Positions 1-8,691 of a stretch of 48,050 nt of DNA are shown piece by piece. A model generated the notes under the pieces. It did no database searches and was not told the origin of the DNA. It saw only the letters and a program-made list of their open reading frames with translations. The stretch is taken from contig JADHUC010000041.1 of assembly GCA_016784735.1 (NCBI GenBank), positions 1-48,050 of the forward strand, given 5' to 3'. Position 1 is the first letter of the stretch. Each line of letters opens with the position of its first letter. This DNA is from Pirellulaceae bacterium. Its GTDB lineage: Bacteria; Planctomycetota; Planctomycetia; Pirellulales; Pirellulaceae. A program made the translations under genes and the position numbers.

Positions 1-633
1 ATGAAACGTGAGTACCGCGAAGTCGCGGCAACGTCGATGAAAGCGCGCGGCGCATTGACGGTGGCTTCGCTGCGAGCGGCGCGCAGAGTTGAAGAGATGA
101 CGGCCAGATACCAGGAACTGGCCGATGACGCCGAGGTCCAAAGGGCCCTGGAACAACTCGGCTCCGGAGCCAACAAATTAGGCCCGACGCCGGCCCTTGG
201 GCGGAATCTGAAACGTATCCAGAGCAACGACGAACGTCTGCTGACCGATAAAGTCATGGGCTTCTTTGGCGGCGAAGAAGAGAGCGTGTTCCACGTCGAA
301 GCGATCGTGAACGACCGCGCGTCCGCACTGTTTGCCTTCAGACCGCAGGCCGAATTCAGCCTGATCCCCGAGCACGTGCTTCGCGAAGCGGGTATCCCAT
401 ACGACGCCGAATGGAAGCTCGAGCGAGAAGTCAACGGAGTTTCGTTTCGCTCGAACCGAGTGGTCATCCCGTCCTTGCGCCTCGGCCGGTTTGTCAGCGC
501 CAACATCGAAGCTTTCGTGCTGCCGGCCGACACTCGCAACCTCAGCGGTTTTCTCGCGGATAACGCCTTCCCCAATTTCCGGATCGATGTCAAACCCGGC
601 GAGAGCGTAGCAAGGCTCAGGCCAACGCGTTGA
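1..633 (+). CDS. hypothetical protein with a degenerate retropepsin-like C-terminal domain (possibly 5'-partial)
   Basis: The frame opens with an ATG at the first base of the window, so the true start may lie upstream. The visible 210 residues begin with a charged, probably helical stretch (about 20-55). A C-terminal half (about 97-205) follows whose beta-rich pattern recalls bacterial aspartyl-protease-like domains: a first strand with VNDRASALFAF, a segment IPEHVLREAGI, a segment around IPSLRLG, and an ending like FLADNAFPNFRIDV. The catalytic Asp-Thr-Gly expected near residues 112-118 is absent (RPQAEF instead), so proteolytic activity is unlikely. This is inference from pattern only; I do not recognise the family with certainty. 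It converges on the GHMP kinase gene across a long palindrome. Confidence 0.6.
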   Translation: MKREYREVAATSMKARGALTVASLRAARRVEEMTARYQELADDAEVQRALEQLGSGANKLGPTPALGRNLKRIQSNDERLLTDKVMGFFGGEEESVFHVEAIVNDRASALFAFRPQAEFSLIPEHVLREAGIPYDAEWKLEREVNGVSFRSNRVVIPSLRLGRFVSANIEAFVLPADTRNLSGFLADNAFPNFRIDVKPGESVARLRPTR

Positions 634-642
634 TGCACAAAG

Positions 643-736
643 TTCGTTTAACCCGAAGCCGGAGGCGATGGCGGGAAGTGGGATGGATCGTCCACGCGCA
701 ACGCCCGCCATCGCCTCCGGCTTCGGGTTAAACGAA
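643..736. repeat. perfect 33-bp inverted repeat with 28-nt loop (REP-doublet-like, family 1)
   Basis: Arms 643-675 and 704-736 are exact reverse complements. Each arm carries a GCC-GGA-GGC core inside a CCCG...CGGG frame, so each arm can also form its own imperfect hairpin. It lies between the 3' ends of two convergent genes, where the transcript could act as a bidirectional terminator; there is no U-tract, so that role is inferred. A related copy lies at 11230-11309. Confidence 0.9.
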
Positions 737-786
737 GAACTTGCTTCGTCTGCCATTGTGCAGAGAAAGAAAAGCACGGAAGAGAA

Positions 787-1791
787 CTACGCGATGGTGG
801 GCTTGAACACGCGGCAGTCGATCGCTTCTAGCTTCTCTTTCAGTTCGGCGTACATGGCCTCGTCTTTGTAGACACCGATGATGGCACCGCCCGATCCCGC
901 GAACTTGGCGCTGGCGCCGACGCTGCGCGCGGCTTCGATCATTTGAACGTGGTCCTCGTGCAACTGGCAGATGCTTTGCCGCGTGTCGAAGTTCTCGTCG
1001 ATCAAACGGCTCAGTTCTTCGGCATCGCCCGCGAGCAAAGCCGCTTTGGCCCGAACGGCAAGGTCAGCGAATTTCTCCATCGCCGCATGGACTTCCGGAT
1101 CGCCCTCTTCGTAGCGAGCCCGTAGGCGATTGTGCAATACCTCGGTGGGCTCGGCCACATCGACGCGGTAAGCGATATACAGGGGCGGCAGGAGCTTGGT
1201 GTCGATGCGTTCGTAGATTCCGCATGTGTAGCCTTGCTCGTTACGCATGGCTTCGCGTGCGAAGTCCATGTAGACCAGCCCCTCGTACGCCTGAATCACT
1301 CGATCCTGAAGGCCGGCGACGATCCCCAGTTCGTCCGTTTCCACGCTGAGCGCCAACGAAGGCTGGACGTGGGGCGGTATCGAAACCTGATAGAATTCCA
1401 TCAAGGCATGAAGCGTCGCGACAATGATGGCACTGGAACCTGCCAGCCCAACGCATCGAGGGATGCTGGTCTCGTAGCGGATCGAGAAATTGCGGTCGTG
1501 CAGAGCGTAACGTCCTTCACAGTACTCGGCGAATCTCTTGATCGTCGCCTTCACAAGCCGGACGCCGCCATAGTAGCCGTGGACCTTGACGTCGCGCGTC
1601 AGTTCGTCGATCGACCCGAAGCGGGTGTGGTCTTCCTGGCTGAGGATCAGTTCCAGTTCTTCCCATTCGTACAGAATCACATCGGCATGGAACTCGCGCA
1701 CGATCAACGAGATCGTCTTGCCGTTGTAGCCATCCGACGGGTTGCCGATCAGACCGGCCCGTGCGTAGCCTCTCTTGCGGATGATTTCCAT
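787..1791 (-). CDS. GHMP-family sugar kinase, glucuronokinase-like
   Basis: 334 residues. The GHMP ATP-binding motif is at 111-121 ([11 protein letters not shown]), a probable catalytic Asp at 163 in GLQDR, and the C-terminal glycine-rich motif at 296-302 (KFAGSGG). The N-terminus ([18 protein letters not shown]) resembles plant glucuronokinase rather than galactokinase or the isoprenoid kinases, so the likely reaction is ATP-dependent C1 phosphorylation of a free sugar or uronic acid in the cytosol. It starts 25 nt after the galU stop on the same strand and is probably co-transcribed with it. That fits a salvage route from free sugar to sugar-1-phosphate to UDP-sugar. The exact substrate cannot be read from sequence; arabinose or another sugar remains possible. 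Confidence 0.82.
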   Translation of the reverse strand: MEIIRKRGYARAGLIGNPSDGYNGKTISLIVREFHADVILYEWEELELILSQEDHTRFGSIDELTRDVKVHGYYGGVRLVKATIKRFAEYCEGRYALHDRNFSIRYETSIPRCVGLAGSSAIIVATLHALMEFYQVSIPPHVQPSLALSVETDELGIVAGLQDRVIQAYEGLVYMDFAREAMRNEQGYTCGIYERIDTKLLPPLYIAYRVDVAEPTEVLHNRLRARYEEGDPEVHAAMEKFADLAVRAKAALLAGDAEELSRLIDENFDTRQSICQLHEDHVQMIEAARSVGASAKFAGSGGAIIGVYKDEAMYAELKEKLEAIDCRVFKPTIA

Positions 1792-1816
1792 GGGGCAGCT
1801 TGACCGCTCGGAGCGG

Positions 1817-2704
1817 CTATCCTTCTTTCACCAACGATCGGATGAATTCTCGCAGACCAGGGCCGTACTTTGGGTCGGCCAACGCAAACTCGGTAAACGC
1901 GCGGAAGTAGCTACCGAAATTGCCAATGTCAAAACGCCGTTCGTTCGGGCGCAGCCGAAGGCCGTACCCTTTGCCGCCGTTTTCCAGAATCAGTTGGATT
2001 GCGTCCGTCAATTGAATCTCGTCGCCTTTGCCCGGCGCGGTTTCCGCGAGTTTCTCGAAAATCGCGGGACTCAATACGTAGCGTGCGGCCACCGCCAGGT
2101 TGCTGGGAGCCTCGGTTGGGCCTGGCTTCTCGACCAGCCGTTCGAGTTCGAAGACATCGTCCACAGGCCCGCGCGGTTGGGCGATCCCATAGCGGTTGAC
2201 GTCGTCCCAGGGGACTTCCTCGAAGGCAACAACGACATCGGCGTCGGCTCGTTCGAACTGCTCGACCATGCGTGCGACAATATCCGACTCGGCGTTAAGC
2301 CCTATAACAGAGTCACCAAGTGCCACCACGAATGGCTGGTTTCCGACCAGGGGCCGAGCGCACAATACGGCGTGGCCCAAGCCCAGTTGTCGTCGTTGGC
2401 GCGTGTAGAAGTACTCCATCTCCTGCCGTTCGAAATCCAGCTCGGCCAACTCCTGCTCGCGCCCCGTTTGACGCAAGTAGGTGATCAGTTCGCCGTCGAT
2501 ATCGAAGTGGTTTTCGATCGAGTTCTTGCCTTTTCCCGTGATGAACAACAGGCGGCGAATCCCGGAAAGGGCCAACTCGTCCACAACGTGCTGGGCGACG
2601 GGTTTTCGCCCCACGGGGAGCATTTCTTTGGGCTGACTCTTGGTGGCCGGCAACAACCGTGTCCCCAGCCCAGCGACAGGTACAACAGCAATATCTATGG
2701 ACAT
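1817..2704 (-). CDS. galU: UTP--glucose-1-phosphate uridylyltransferase
   Basis: 295 residues, the normal length for bacterial GalU. The nucleotidyltransferase signature [11 protein letters not shown] is at 12-22, followed by PKEMLP at 25-30. Further conserved segments are ALGD (Mg-binding Asp), VEKPG, and [10 protein letters not shown] near the C-terminus. It makes UDP-glucose from UTP and glucose-1-phosphate; close relatives also accept other sugar-1-phosphates. It is the first gene of a two-gene minus-strand unit with the GHMP kinase, so it may uridylylate that kinase's product. ATG start at 2704. Confidence 0.92.
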   Translation of the reverse strand: MSIDIAVVPVAGLGTRLLPATKSQPKEMLPVGRKPVAQHVVDELALSGIRRLLFITGKGKNSIENHFDIDGELITYLRQTGREQELAELDFERQEMEYFYTRQRRQLGLGHAVLCARPLVGNQPFVVALGDSVIGLNAESDIVARMVEQFERADADVVVAFEEVPWDDVNRYGIAQPRGPVDDVFELERLVEKPGPTEAPSNLAVAARYVLSPAIFEKLAETAPGKGDEIQLTDAIQLILENGGKGYGLRLRPNERRFDIGNFGSYFRAFTEFALADPKYGPGLREFIRSLVKEG

Positions 2705-2937
2705 AGGCTCTTTCGTAGTCTTGTGCTTGAGTTGTCAATAGCGTGTGGTTCGCATTCTAGTCGATTCGTGGGGAATAGAGAAAGGGCGACTCATAGGCGA
2801 AACCTGCAGAACGCTAGTGCGGTTGACGAAACTGCGGCGGCGGATTCGAATAGCTGGGTTTGCGAGCGGCGATAGTCGTCGCTTGCGCGCGATCGTCTAT
2901 TTCGACTGTTTGACTTCGACGGCAAACGGGCACAAAA

Positions 2938-3027
2938 CTGTAGGGAACGCCCTCCGTGGCGTTCCGTGAATTGCGAATCTGCGTGGTTTTCCGCACCGCG
3001 GAACGCCACGGAGGGCGTTCCCTACAG
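2938..3027. repeat. perfect 29-bp inverted repeat with 32-nt loop, arms individually hairpin-forming (family 2)
   Basis: Arms 2938-2966 and 2999-3027 are exact reverse complements. Each arm itself contains GGAACGCC-CTCCGT-GGCGTTCC, a self-complementary hairpin, so the element is an inverted doublet of small hairpins like bacterial REP/BIME units. It occupies most of the 358-nt gap between the divergent starts of galU and proB, so unlike the other three palindromes it is not at gene ends. No clear promoter was identified in the rest of the gap. Confidence 0.9.
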
Positions 3028-3062
3028 AACTCAAACAGTCGGACTATGTGGTTACCCTGTCA

Positions 3063-4217
3063 ATGTCCGAATTACTGCGTCAAGAAATCGCCGCCACCGC
3101 CGATACGATCGTCGTGAAAGTCGGTACTCGCGTGTTAAGCCGCGCGGATGGCCAACTGGACGAAAAGCACATCACTCGTCTGGCCGAGGAGCTGAGCCAG
3201 ATCCGAGAGAGGGGCCGCCGAGTGGTCTTGGTCAGTTCCGGCGCCGTCGGAGCAGGTCTGGGACGCTTGGGGCTTGATCGCCGACCGACTGATTTGGCTC
3301 AACTCCAAGCCGTGGCGGCCATTGGCCAGACGAACTTGATCGAAACGTACGACAGGACTTTCCGTAAGCGCGGCCACCACGCAGCCCAAGTGCTCCTGAC
3401 GGCGGAGGACACGCAGGATCGAACCCGATATTTGAATGTTCGGAACACGTTACGCTCGCTGCTCGATTTTGACGCGATCCCGATTATCAACGAAAACGAC
3501 ACGGTGGCCGTCGAGGAATTGATGACCACGTTCGGCGACAACGATCGGCTGGCTGCTCTTGTCACCAATCTGTTGGGGGCTCCGTTATTGGTAATGCTGT
3601 CCGACGTTGAGGGGCTGTTCGACGGTGATCCGGCAAAACCCGATTCCAAGTTGATCTCGACCGTGACGCGTCTTGACGATTCCGTCCGAGCGTTGGCTTA
3701 CGACACGGCGACCGGCGTGAGCAAAGGCGGCATGGCCAGCAAGCTGGAAGCCGCTCGAATCGTGACCGCGGCAGGAGAAAACGCGATCATCGCCAACGGC
3801 CATCAACCGGGCGTACTCGGCCGCATTCTGGCTGGCGAGCCGGTGGGCACGTTGCTGTTGGCCGAAGGCAAATCGGTAAGTCCGTGGAAGCGTTGGATCG
3901 GCTTTTCAGCCCGGCCTCGCGGTAAGCTGCACTTGGACCCTGGAGCGGCCCGCGCCGTGGCCAGTGACGGCCGCAGCCTGTTGGCCATAGGGATTGTCAG
4001 TGCAGAAGGAGAATTCAACAAAGGCGACATCGTAACCTTGTGCGACGAAAACGGCCAGGAACTCGCCCGCGGGCTGACCAACTACCGAGCCAGTGACATC
4101 GAACGAATCAAGGGCCTGAAATCGGACCGGATAGCCCAAGTTCTAGGGCACAGGCCCTACGAAGAAGTGATCCACCGCGATAACTTGGCACTTGTAGCAG
4201 CACAGCCCGAACCCTGA
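3063..4217 (+). CDS. proB: glutamate 5-kinase with PUA domain
   Basis: 384 residues from the ATG at 3063; a GTG at 3048 would add five residues but no ribosome site favours either. The amino acid kinase domain starts with VVKVGTRVL (Lys19), then SSGAVGAG at 58-65, the glutamate-binding NENDTV region and a GVSKGGMASK segment. A C-terminal PUA domain covers about 280-355. The enzyme phosphorylates glutamate to gamma-glutamyl phosphate, the first and usually proline-inhibited step of proline synthesis. proA is not in the window. It precedes hisC by 139 nt containing a repeat element, so co-transcription with the his genes is uncertain. Confidence 0.95.
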   Translation: MSELLRQEIAATADTIVVKVGTRVLSRADGQLDEKHITRLAEELSQIRERGRRVVLVSSGAVGAGLGRLGLDRRPTDLAQLQAVAAIGQTNLIETYDRTFRKRGHHAAQVLLTAEDTQDRTRYLNVRNTLRSLLDFDAIPIINENDTVAVEELMTTFGDNDRLAALVTNLLGAPLLVMLSDVEGLFDGDPAKPDSKLISTVTRLDDSVRALAYDTATGVSKGGMASKLEAARIVTAAGENAIIANGHQPGVLGRILAGEPVGTLLLAEGKSVSPWKRWIGFSARPRGKLHLDPGAARAVASDGRSLLAIGIVSAEGEFNKGDIVTLCDENGQELARGLTNYRASDIERIKGLKSDRIAQVLGHRPYEEVIHRDNLALVAAQPEP

Positions 4218-4235
4218 GCCCCGCAGAGGGTCTCA

Positions 4236-4339
4236 GATGTCAGGGCAGGAGGAGGTGTCGGGAAGAAGAGGACAGACCAGCGACCCATCTATGCGTAGGC
4301 TCTCGACACCTGACACCCGACATCTGACACCCGACACCC
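4236..4339. repeat. GTGTCGGG/CCCGACAC repeat element, copy 1
   Basis: The left side reads TGTCAGGGCAGGAGGAGG then GTGTCGGGAAGAAGAGGAC. The right side is a run of CGACACC, TGACACC and CGACATC units in the opposite orientation, with about 35 nt of unrelated core between. It lies between proB and hisC, directly upstream of the hisC start. Read through in frame it adds an artefactual 40-residue N-terminus to HisC. Related copies lie at 8557 and 13946. Confidence 0.8.
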
Positions 4340-4356
4340 AGCCCCCCCGACGCCCC

Positions 4357-5403
4357 ATGACCTACTTCAGACCAGAAATCGAACAAATGGCCGGCTACGC
4401 TCCCGGCGAACAGCCGCAAACCGGCAAGTTCATCAAACTGAACACGAACGAAAACCCGTATCCCCCGTCGCCCAAGGTCATCCGGGCGATCGGGCAGTCC
4501 TTGGAAGCCGGGTTGATCCGATATCCGGATCCTTTCTGCAATGCCTTTCGCAACCGGGCTGCCGATGTGCTGGGCGTCGAGCCGGACTGGATACTCTGCG
4601 GCAACGGCAGTGACGATATTCTCACGATCGTCACTCGCGCATTCGTAGGTCAAGGCCAACGTCTGCGGCTGCCGTATCCCAGCTACATACTGTACAGGAC
4701 ATTGGCCCAGATCCAGGGAGCCGAATGGGAGGAGGTCCATTTCAATTCGGATTGGTCACTGCCGGCCAAGTTCGCGGACGCGACGGAGGATCTACGGCTG
4801 ACCTGCCTGCCCAATCCGAACAGTCCATCGGGGACGATGGTCAGTGGGCGAGCGATACTGAATATGGCCGAGCGGTTGCCGTGTCCACTGCTCGTCGACG
4901 AAGCGTACGCTGATTTTGCCGAAAGGAACTGCGTCGAGTTGGTGGCCAAGAATGAGCGGATCATGGTCTCCCGAAGCATGAGCAAGTCCTACGCACTGGC
5001 GGGGCTACGATTTGGGTTCATCGTGGCCCAGCCGCACATAGTCCGCGAATTGGCTAAGGTGAAAGACTCGTACAACTGCGATTCGCTTTCCATCGCAGGT
5101 GCCACGGCGGCGATCGACGACCAAGCGTGGCTGGCCGAGAATTCGCAGAAAGTCAAAGCGACGCGACAGCGGCTGGCCGCAGAATTGGAAAAACTCGGAT
5201 TTTCGGTCATCCCGTCGCAAGCAAATTTCATTTGGTGTACCCATGGCGATCAGGCTGCGCGGGCGATCTACGAGAGCTTGAAGCAGAACCGCGTGCTCGT
5301 CCGATACATGGACTATCCCGGATGGGGTGACGGTCTGCGCATTAGTGTCGGGACGGACGGTCAGATCGACGCCCTGTTAAGCCTGCTCGAAACCATGGTG
5401 TAA
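4357..5403 (+). CDS. hisC: histidinol-phosphate aminotransferase
   Basis: 348 residues from the ATG at 4357. The longer frame upstream runs through the repeat element and is rejected because family N-termini begin near FRPEIEQMAGY. It is a fold-type I PLP enzyme: NTNENPYPPSP at 29-39, NPNSPSGT at 153-160, DEAYADF at 181-187 and the Schiff-base lysine Lys210 in SMSKSYALAGLR. It transfers an amino group from glutamate to imidazole acetol phosphate in histidine synthesis. Its stop is 3 nt before hisB, so the two are translationally close and surely one operon, continuing into ettA. Confidence 0.95.
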   Translation: MTYFRPEIEQMAGYAPGEQPQTGKFIKLNTNENPYPPSPKVIRAIGQSLEAGLIRYPDPFCNAFRNRAADVLGVEPDWILCGNGSDDILTIVTRAFVGQGQRLRLPYPSYILYRTLAQIQGAEWEEVHFNSDWSLPAKFADATEDLRLTCLPNPNSPSGTMVSGRAILNMAERLPCPLLVDEAYADFAERNCVELVAKNERIMVSRSMSKSYALAGLRFGFIVAQPHIVRELAKVKDSYNCDSLSIAGATAAIDDQAWLAENSQKVKATRQRLAAELEKLGFSVIPSQANFIWCTHGDQAARAIYESLKQNRVLVRYMDYPGWGDGLRISVGTDGQIDALLSLLETMV

Positions 5404-5406
5404 CGC

Positions 5407-6000
5407 ATGTCTCGAACCGCTACGATCCAACGCAACACGGCCGAAACACAGATCGAACTGACGCTGAACCTGGACGGCACGGGCGCGGCGCAGGTTCAGA
5501 CTGGCGTGGGCTTTCTGGACCACATGCTCGATCTGTTCGCCAAACACGGAGCTTTTGACTTGAGCGTCGAGGCGAAAGGCGACCTGCACGTGGATCAGCA
5601 CCACACGGTCGAAGACGTTGGTATCTGCCTGGGCCAGGCGGCCAAGCAAGCGTTGGGCGACAAGGTCGGCATTCGCCGTTACGGCCATTTCACTTTGCCC
5701 ATGGAGGAAGCGTTGGTGACGACGGCGCTGGATTTGAGCGGCCGGTATTCGCTGGTCTTCCAGGCCGACTTTCCAACGGCGAAGATCGGCGACTTTGACA
5801 GCGAACTGGTCGAGGACTTCTGGCAAGCGGTGGCCGCCAACGCCTTGTGCAATCTGCACGTCGTGGTCCACTCCGGGCGCAACAGCCACCACATCAGCGA
5901 AGCGATTTTCAAATGCACTGCCCGCGCCCTGCGGATGGCCGTCGAACCAGACCCGCGCATGGGCGGAGTGCCCAGCACGAAGGGTACGTTGAGTTCGTAG
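5407..6000 (+). CDS. hisB: imidazoleglycerol-phosphate dehydratase
   Basis: 197 residues, the monofunctional HisB length (no phosphatase domain). The paired metal-binding motifs are visible: GFLDHMLD at 35-42, HHTVED at 65-70 and SHHISEA at 160-166. The C-terminal PSTKGTLSS is typical of the family. It dehydrates imidazole glycerol phosphate to imidazole acetol phosphate, the substrate of HisC encoded just upstream. The stop is 8 nt before the ettA start. hisA, hisF and hisH are not in this window. Confidence 0.95.
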   Translation: MSRTATIQRNTAETQIELTLNLDGTGAAQVQTGVGFLDHMLDLFAKHGAFDLSVEAKGDLHVDQHHTVEDVGICLGQAAKQALGDKVGIRRYGHFTLPMEEALVTTALDLSGRYSLVFQADFPTAKIGDFDSELVEDFWQAVAANALCNLHVVVHSGRNSHHISEAIFKCTARALRMAVEPDPRMGGVPSTKGTLSS

Positions 6001-6008
6001 AAGCGATC

Positions 6009-7685
6009 ATGAGCAAACAGTACATCTACACGATCGCTGGGCTAACGAAGAAATACGCCCAACACGAGGTCCTGAAGGACATTTGGCTGGCGTTCTACCC
6101 GGGCGCCAAGATCGGCGTGCTGGGGCGGAACGGATCGGGCAAAAGCAGCTTGCTGCGGATCATGGCGGGCGAAGAGGCCGAGTTTAATGGCGAGGCTCGG
6201 ATCACAGAGGGCTTCACGCGAGGCTTTTTGCCACAGGAGCCCGTGCTGAATCCGGAAAAGGATGTCTGGGGCAACGTCGAAGAGGCAGTCGCTCCGCGTC
6301 GAGCCCTGCTGGATCGTTACAACGAAATCAGCGTGAAACTTGGCGAACCGCTGGACGACGACCAAATGCAGAAGCTGTGCGACGAAATGGCTCGGCTGCA
6401 GGATCAGATCGAGGCGACGAAGACGTGGGAATTGGACCGCGAGATCGAGATTGCCTTCGACGTAATGAACCTGCCGCCACGCGATGCGCAAGTCGAAACC
6501 CTGTCCGGCGGCGAACGTCGCCGCGTGGCGCTGTGCAAGCTTCTGTTGCGGAGCCCTGACTTGCTGCTTTTGGATGAACCAACGAATCATCTGGACGCCG
6601 AAGCCGTGGCGTGGCTGGAACGCCACTTGTCGGAATACCATGGCACGGTGGTGGCCGTCACGCATGACCGCTACTTCCTGGACAATGTGGCCGGTTGGAT
6701 CCTGGAACTGGATCGCGGACGAGGCATTCCGTGGGAGGGCAACTACTCGTCGTGGCTCGAGCAGAAGAAGGAACGACTGGCTCGCGAGGAGAAATCCAAT
6801 CTGGCTCGCCAGCGGACGCTCGAACGCGAGTTGGACTGGGTACGCATGGCGCCGCGAGCCCGGCAAGCGAAGAGTAAAGCCCGTTTGAAGGCTTACGAAC
6901 AGATGGCCGCGCAAGGGTTCGAGGAACGGCCCGACGAGTTCGAAATTCAGATTCCGCCCGGTGAACACCTGGGCAACCTGGTCGTCGAGACGAAGAAGTT
7001 GAACAAAGGCTACGGCGATACGCTGCTGATCGAAGGCCTGACTTTCAACCTACCGGCCGGAGGTATCGTGGGCGTGATCGGTCCCAACGGTGCGGGCAAG
7101 ACAACGTTGTTCCGTATGATCATGGGCGACGAGCAGCCGGACGGGGGCGAGTTGCGAATCGGACCGACCGTGGAAATGGGCTATGTGGACCAGAATCGCG
7201 ACGCATTGGAGCCCGACAGCTCGGTGTTCGAAGAGATTTCCGGCGACCATGAATGGCTGCAAATGGGCGGACGCAGGATCAACTCGCGGGCCTACGTGTC
7301 ACGTTTCAATTTCCGCGGTCCGGACCAGGAGAAGAAGGTCGGCGATCTGTCGGGCGGCGAACGCAATCGTGTCCATCTGGCCAAGCTGCTGCGCCGAGGC
7401 TCGAATCTGCTGCTATTGGACGAACCCACGAACGATTTGGACGTGGATACCCTGCGGGCTCTGGAGGAAGCGATTCTGAATTACGTCGGTTGCGTGGTGG
7501 TAATCAGCCACGACCGCTGGTTCCTGGACCGCGTCGCGACGCACATCTTGGCCTTCGAAGGCGACGGCTACGTACACTGGTGCGAAGGCAACTTCCAGGC
7601 TTACGAGCAGCAGCGACGCGAACGCCTGGGCATCACGGAAGACGCACCGCGACGTTTTCGTTACAAGCGGTTGAAGCGATCGTAG
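6009..7685 (+). CDS. ettA: ABC-F translational throttle ATPase EttA
   Basis: 558 residues from the ATG at 6009; an in-frame upstream extension lies inside hisB and is rejected. Two ABC ATPase domains: Walker A GRNGSGKS (39-46), signature [11 protein letters not shown] near 165, and DEPTNHLD; then GPNGAGKT (358-365), [11 protein letters not shown] near 447, and DEPTNDLD. A charged linker between them matches the P-site-tRNA interaction motif, and there are no membrane segments. N-terminus [13 protein letters not shown] and total length fit EttA rather than Uup or YheS. EttA binds the ribosomal E site and gates the first elongation step by ATP/ADP level. It ends 1 nt before the convergent fhcC stop. 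Confidence 0.93.
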   Translation: MSKQYIYTIAGLTKKYAQHEVLKDIWLAFYPGAKIGVLGRNGSGKSSLLRIMAGEEAEFNGEARITEGFTRGFLPQEPVLNPEKDVWGNVEEAVAPRRALLDRYNEISVKLGEPLDDDQMQKLCDEMARLQDQIEATKTWELDREIEIAFDVMNLPPRDAQVETLSGGERRRVALCKLLLRSPDLLLLDEPTNHLDAEAVAWLERHLSEYHGTVVAVTHDRYFLDNVAGWILELDRGRGIPWEGNYSSWLEQKKERLAREEKSNLARQRTLERELDWVRMAPRARQAKSKARLKAYEQMAAQGFEERPDEFEIQIPPGEHLGNLVVETKKLNKGYGDTLLIEGLTFNLPAGGIVGVIGPNGAGKTTLFRMIMGDEQPDGGELRIGPTVEMGYVDQNRDALEPDSSVFEEISGDHEWLQMGGRRINSRAYVSRFNFRGPDQEKKVGDLSGGERNRVHLAKLLRRGSNLLLLDEPTNDLDVDTLRALEEAILNYVGCVVVISHDRWFLDRVATHILAFEGDGYVHWCEGNFQAYEQQRRERLGITEDAPRRFRYKRLKRS

Positions 7686-7686
7686 G

Positions 7687-8502
7687 TCATGCTTTGATCA
7701 GGACTTCTCCGCGTCCACCTTCGATCATATCGCCGTTGTACAGTTCGAAGTCGGCATCGAGCACGTCGCCCGGCAAGGGAAAGTCCAGATGCCGTAGCTG
7801 CCGGAAGAGCGGGGCCAATACTGTTGGACGGCATCGGCAGGCTCGGCGGAAAGTGGGCAGTAGCCGCGGCGCGTTCTCGCTCAGGAAAATCAACGTGCCG
7901 CGACGCATTCCGGCGCCGTGACGGATTCCGCTGTCCCCGGATATCACGATAGTGCCGGCCCGCATATTGAAACCGGCCAAGTCGGCCACGCTGCCGCCCA
8001 CGGCCAGCAGCCCGCGGCGCATTCGATGCCCGATTTCGTTACCGGCACTCCCGTCAATCAGGATCGTACCACCCTTCATCCCCCGTGCGCTTCCGCGATA
8101 CGCAGCGCCGACCAAATGCCCGGCGGAACCACGCACGTGGATCAGGCCGCCGTGCATTTCCCCGCCTAGCCAATCGCCAGCGTCGCCCTCTACGTGGATT
8201 TCGCCGCCCGCCATTTCGCTGCCCACGTGCCGGCCAGCGTTGCCAATCACGTGAACATACCCTTCGGTCATTCCAGCGCCGATCCAGTGCACACCCGACA
8301 GGTCACCTTCCCACTCCATACGACCGTCGGCCGGTTCGCCAGAGACATCGAAGAACTCCGCCAGCGACGTCTTGACGTTGCCCTGAAAGATCTCCAGTCG
8401 CTGGATTTCCGCCACCGATTTGTCTCGAACAGCGGTTGGCGTAATGCCTTCCACCTCCACTGGAACATTGGACGAAGTTCGGTAGCGAAGACGCAGCGTC
8501 AT
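7687..8502 (-). CDS. fhcC: formyltransferase/hydrolase complex subunit C (formylmethanofuran dehydrogenase subunit C-like)
   Basis: 271 residues containing a series of GxxGxxxG-type turns (for example GNAGRHVGSEMAGG, GDAGDWLGGEMHGG, GSAGNEIGHRMRRG). These form the parallel right-handed beta-helix shared by FwdC/FhcC and the C-terminal domain of glutamate synthase. In methylotrophs and many planctomycetes, FhcABCD hydrolyses formyl-H4MPT to formate in C1 oxidation. The other Fhc subunits and H4MPT enzymes are not in the window. It diverges from mobA across a repeat element; mobA makes the guanylated pterin cofactor that true molybdenum/tungsten FMDHs use. Start at 8502 chosen on the typical short N-terminus. 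Confidence 0.82.
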   Translation of the reverse strand: MTLRLRYRTSSNVPVEVEGITPTAVRDKSVAEIQRLEIFQGNVKTSLAEFFDVSGEPADGRMEWEGDLSGVHWIGAGMTEGYVHVIGNAGRHVGSEMAGGEIHVEGDAGDWLGGEMHGGLIHVRGSAGHLVGAAYRGSARGMKGGTILIDGSAGNEIGHRMRRGLLAVGGSVADLAGFNMRAGTIVISGDSGIRHGAGMRRGTLIFLSENAPRLLPTFRRACRCRPTVLAPLFRQLRHLDFPLPGDVLDADFELYNGDMIEGGRGEVLIKA

Positions 8503-8556
8503 GACCGCCGAGTATAGCCAACCGGAACCTTTGGGGATAGGATGCGGGAGGAAGGG

Positions 8557-8688
8557 GGTGTCGGGAGTCGGGTGTCAGGTGTCGGGAAGAATGTGGACGG
8601 AGCGTCGGCTGAAATTCGGAACTGGAAACTGGATATCCCACACTTCTACCCTGACACCTGACACCTGACACCTGACACCCGACACCCC
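8557..8688. repeat. GTGTCGGG/CCCGACAC repeat element, copy 2
   Basis: Left part: GTGTCGGG, AGTCGGGTGTCAGG, GTGTCGGGAAGAATG. Right part: four consecutive CTGACAC/CCGACAC-type units ending in GACACCCC. The intervening core of about 60 nt differs from the other two copies. It fills the divergent gap between fhcC and mobA, ending 3 nt before the mobA start codon, so any promoter must lie in or beyond the element. Confidence 0.85.
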
Positions 8689-8691
8689 GCT

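Noticed and set aside
643-736. Classical Rho-independent terminator
   Set aside because: The stem is strong but there is no U-tract on either strand, and related copies occur elsewhere, one family member between divergent starts.
1775-2875. 366-codon plus-strand frame antisense to galU
   Set aside because: It is the complement of a well-conserved galU frame, has no recognisable domain and no ribosome site.
2938-3027. Insertion sequence or MITE with target-site duplication
   Set aside because: No flanking direct repeat could be found and there is no transposase; the REP-like reading fits better.
4237-4356. N-terminal extension of HisC translated from the repeat element
   Set aside because: The residues are repetitive translations of the GACACC units and absent from the family; the ATG at 4357 fits.
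6042-6968. 308-codon minus-strand frame inside ettA
   Set aside because: Shadow of the ABC-F gene; no domain and the ettA reading is certain.
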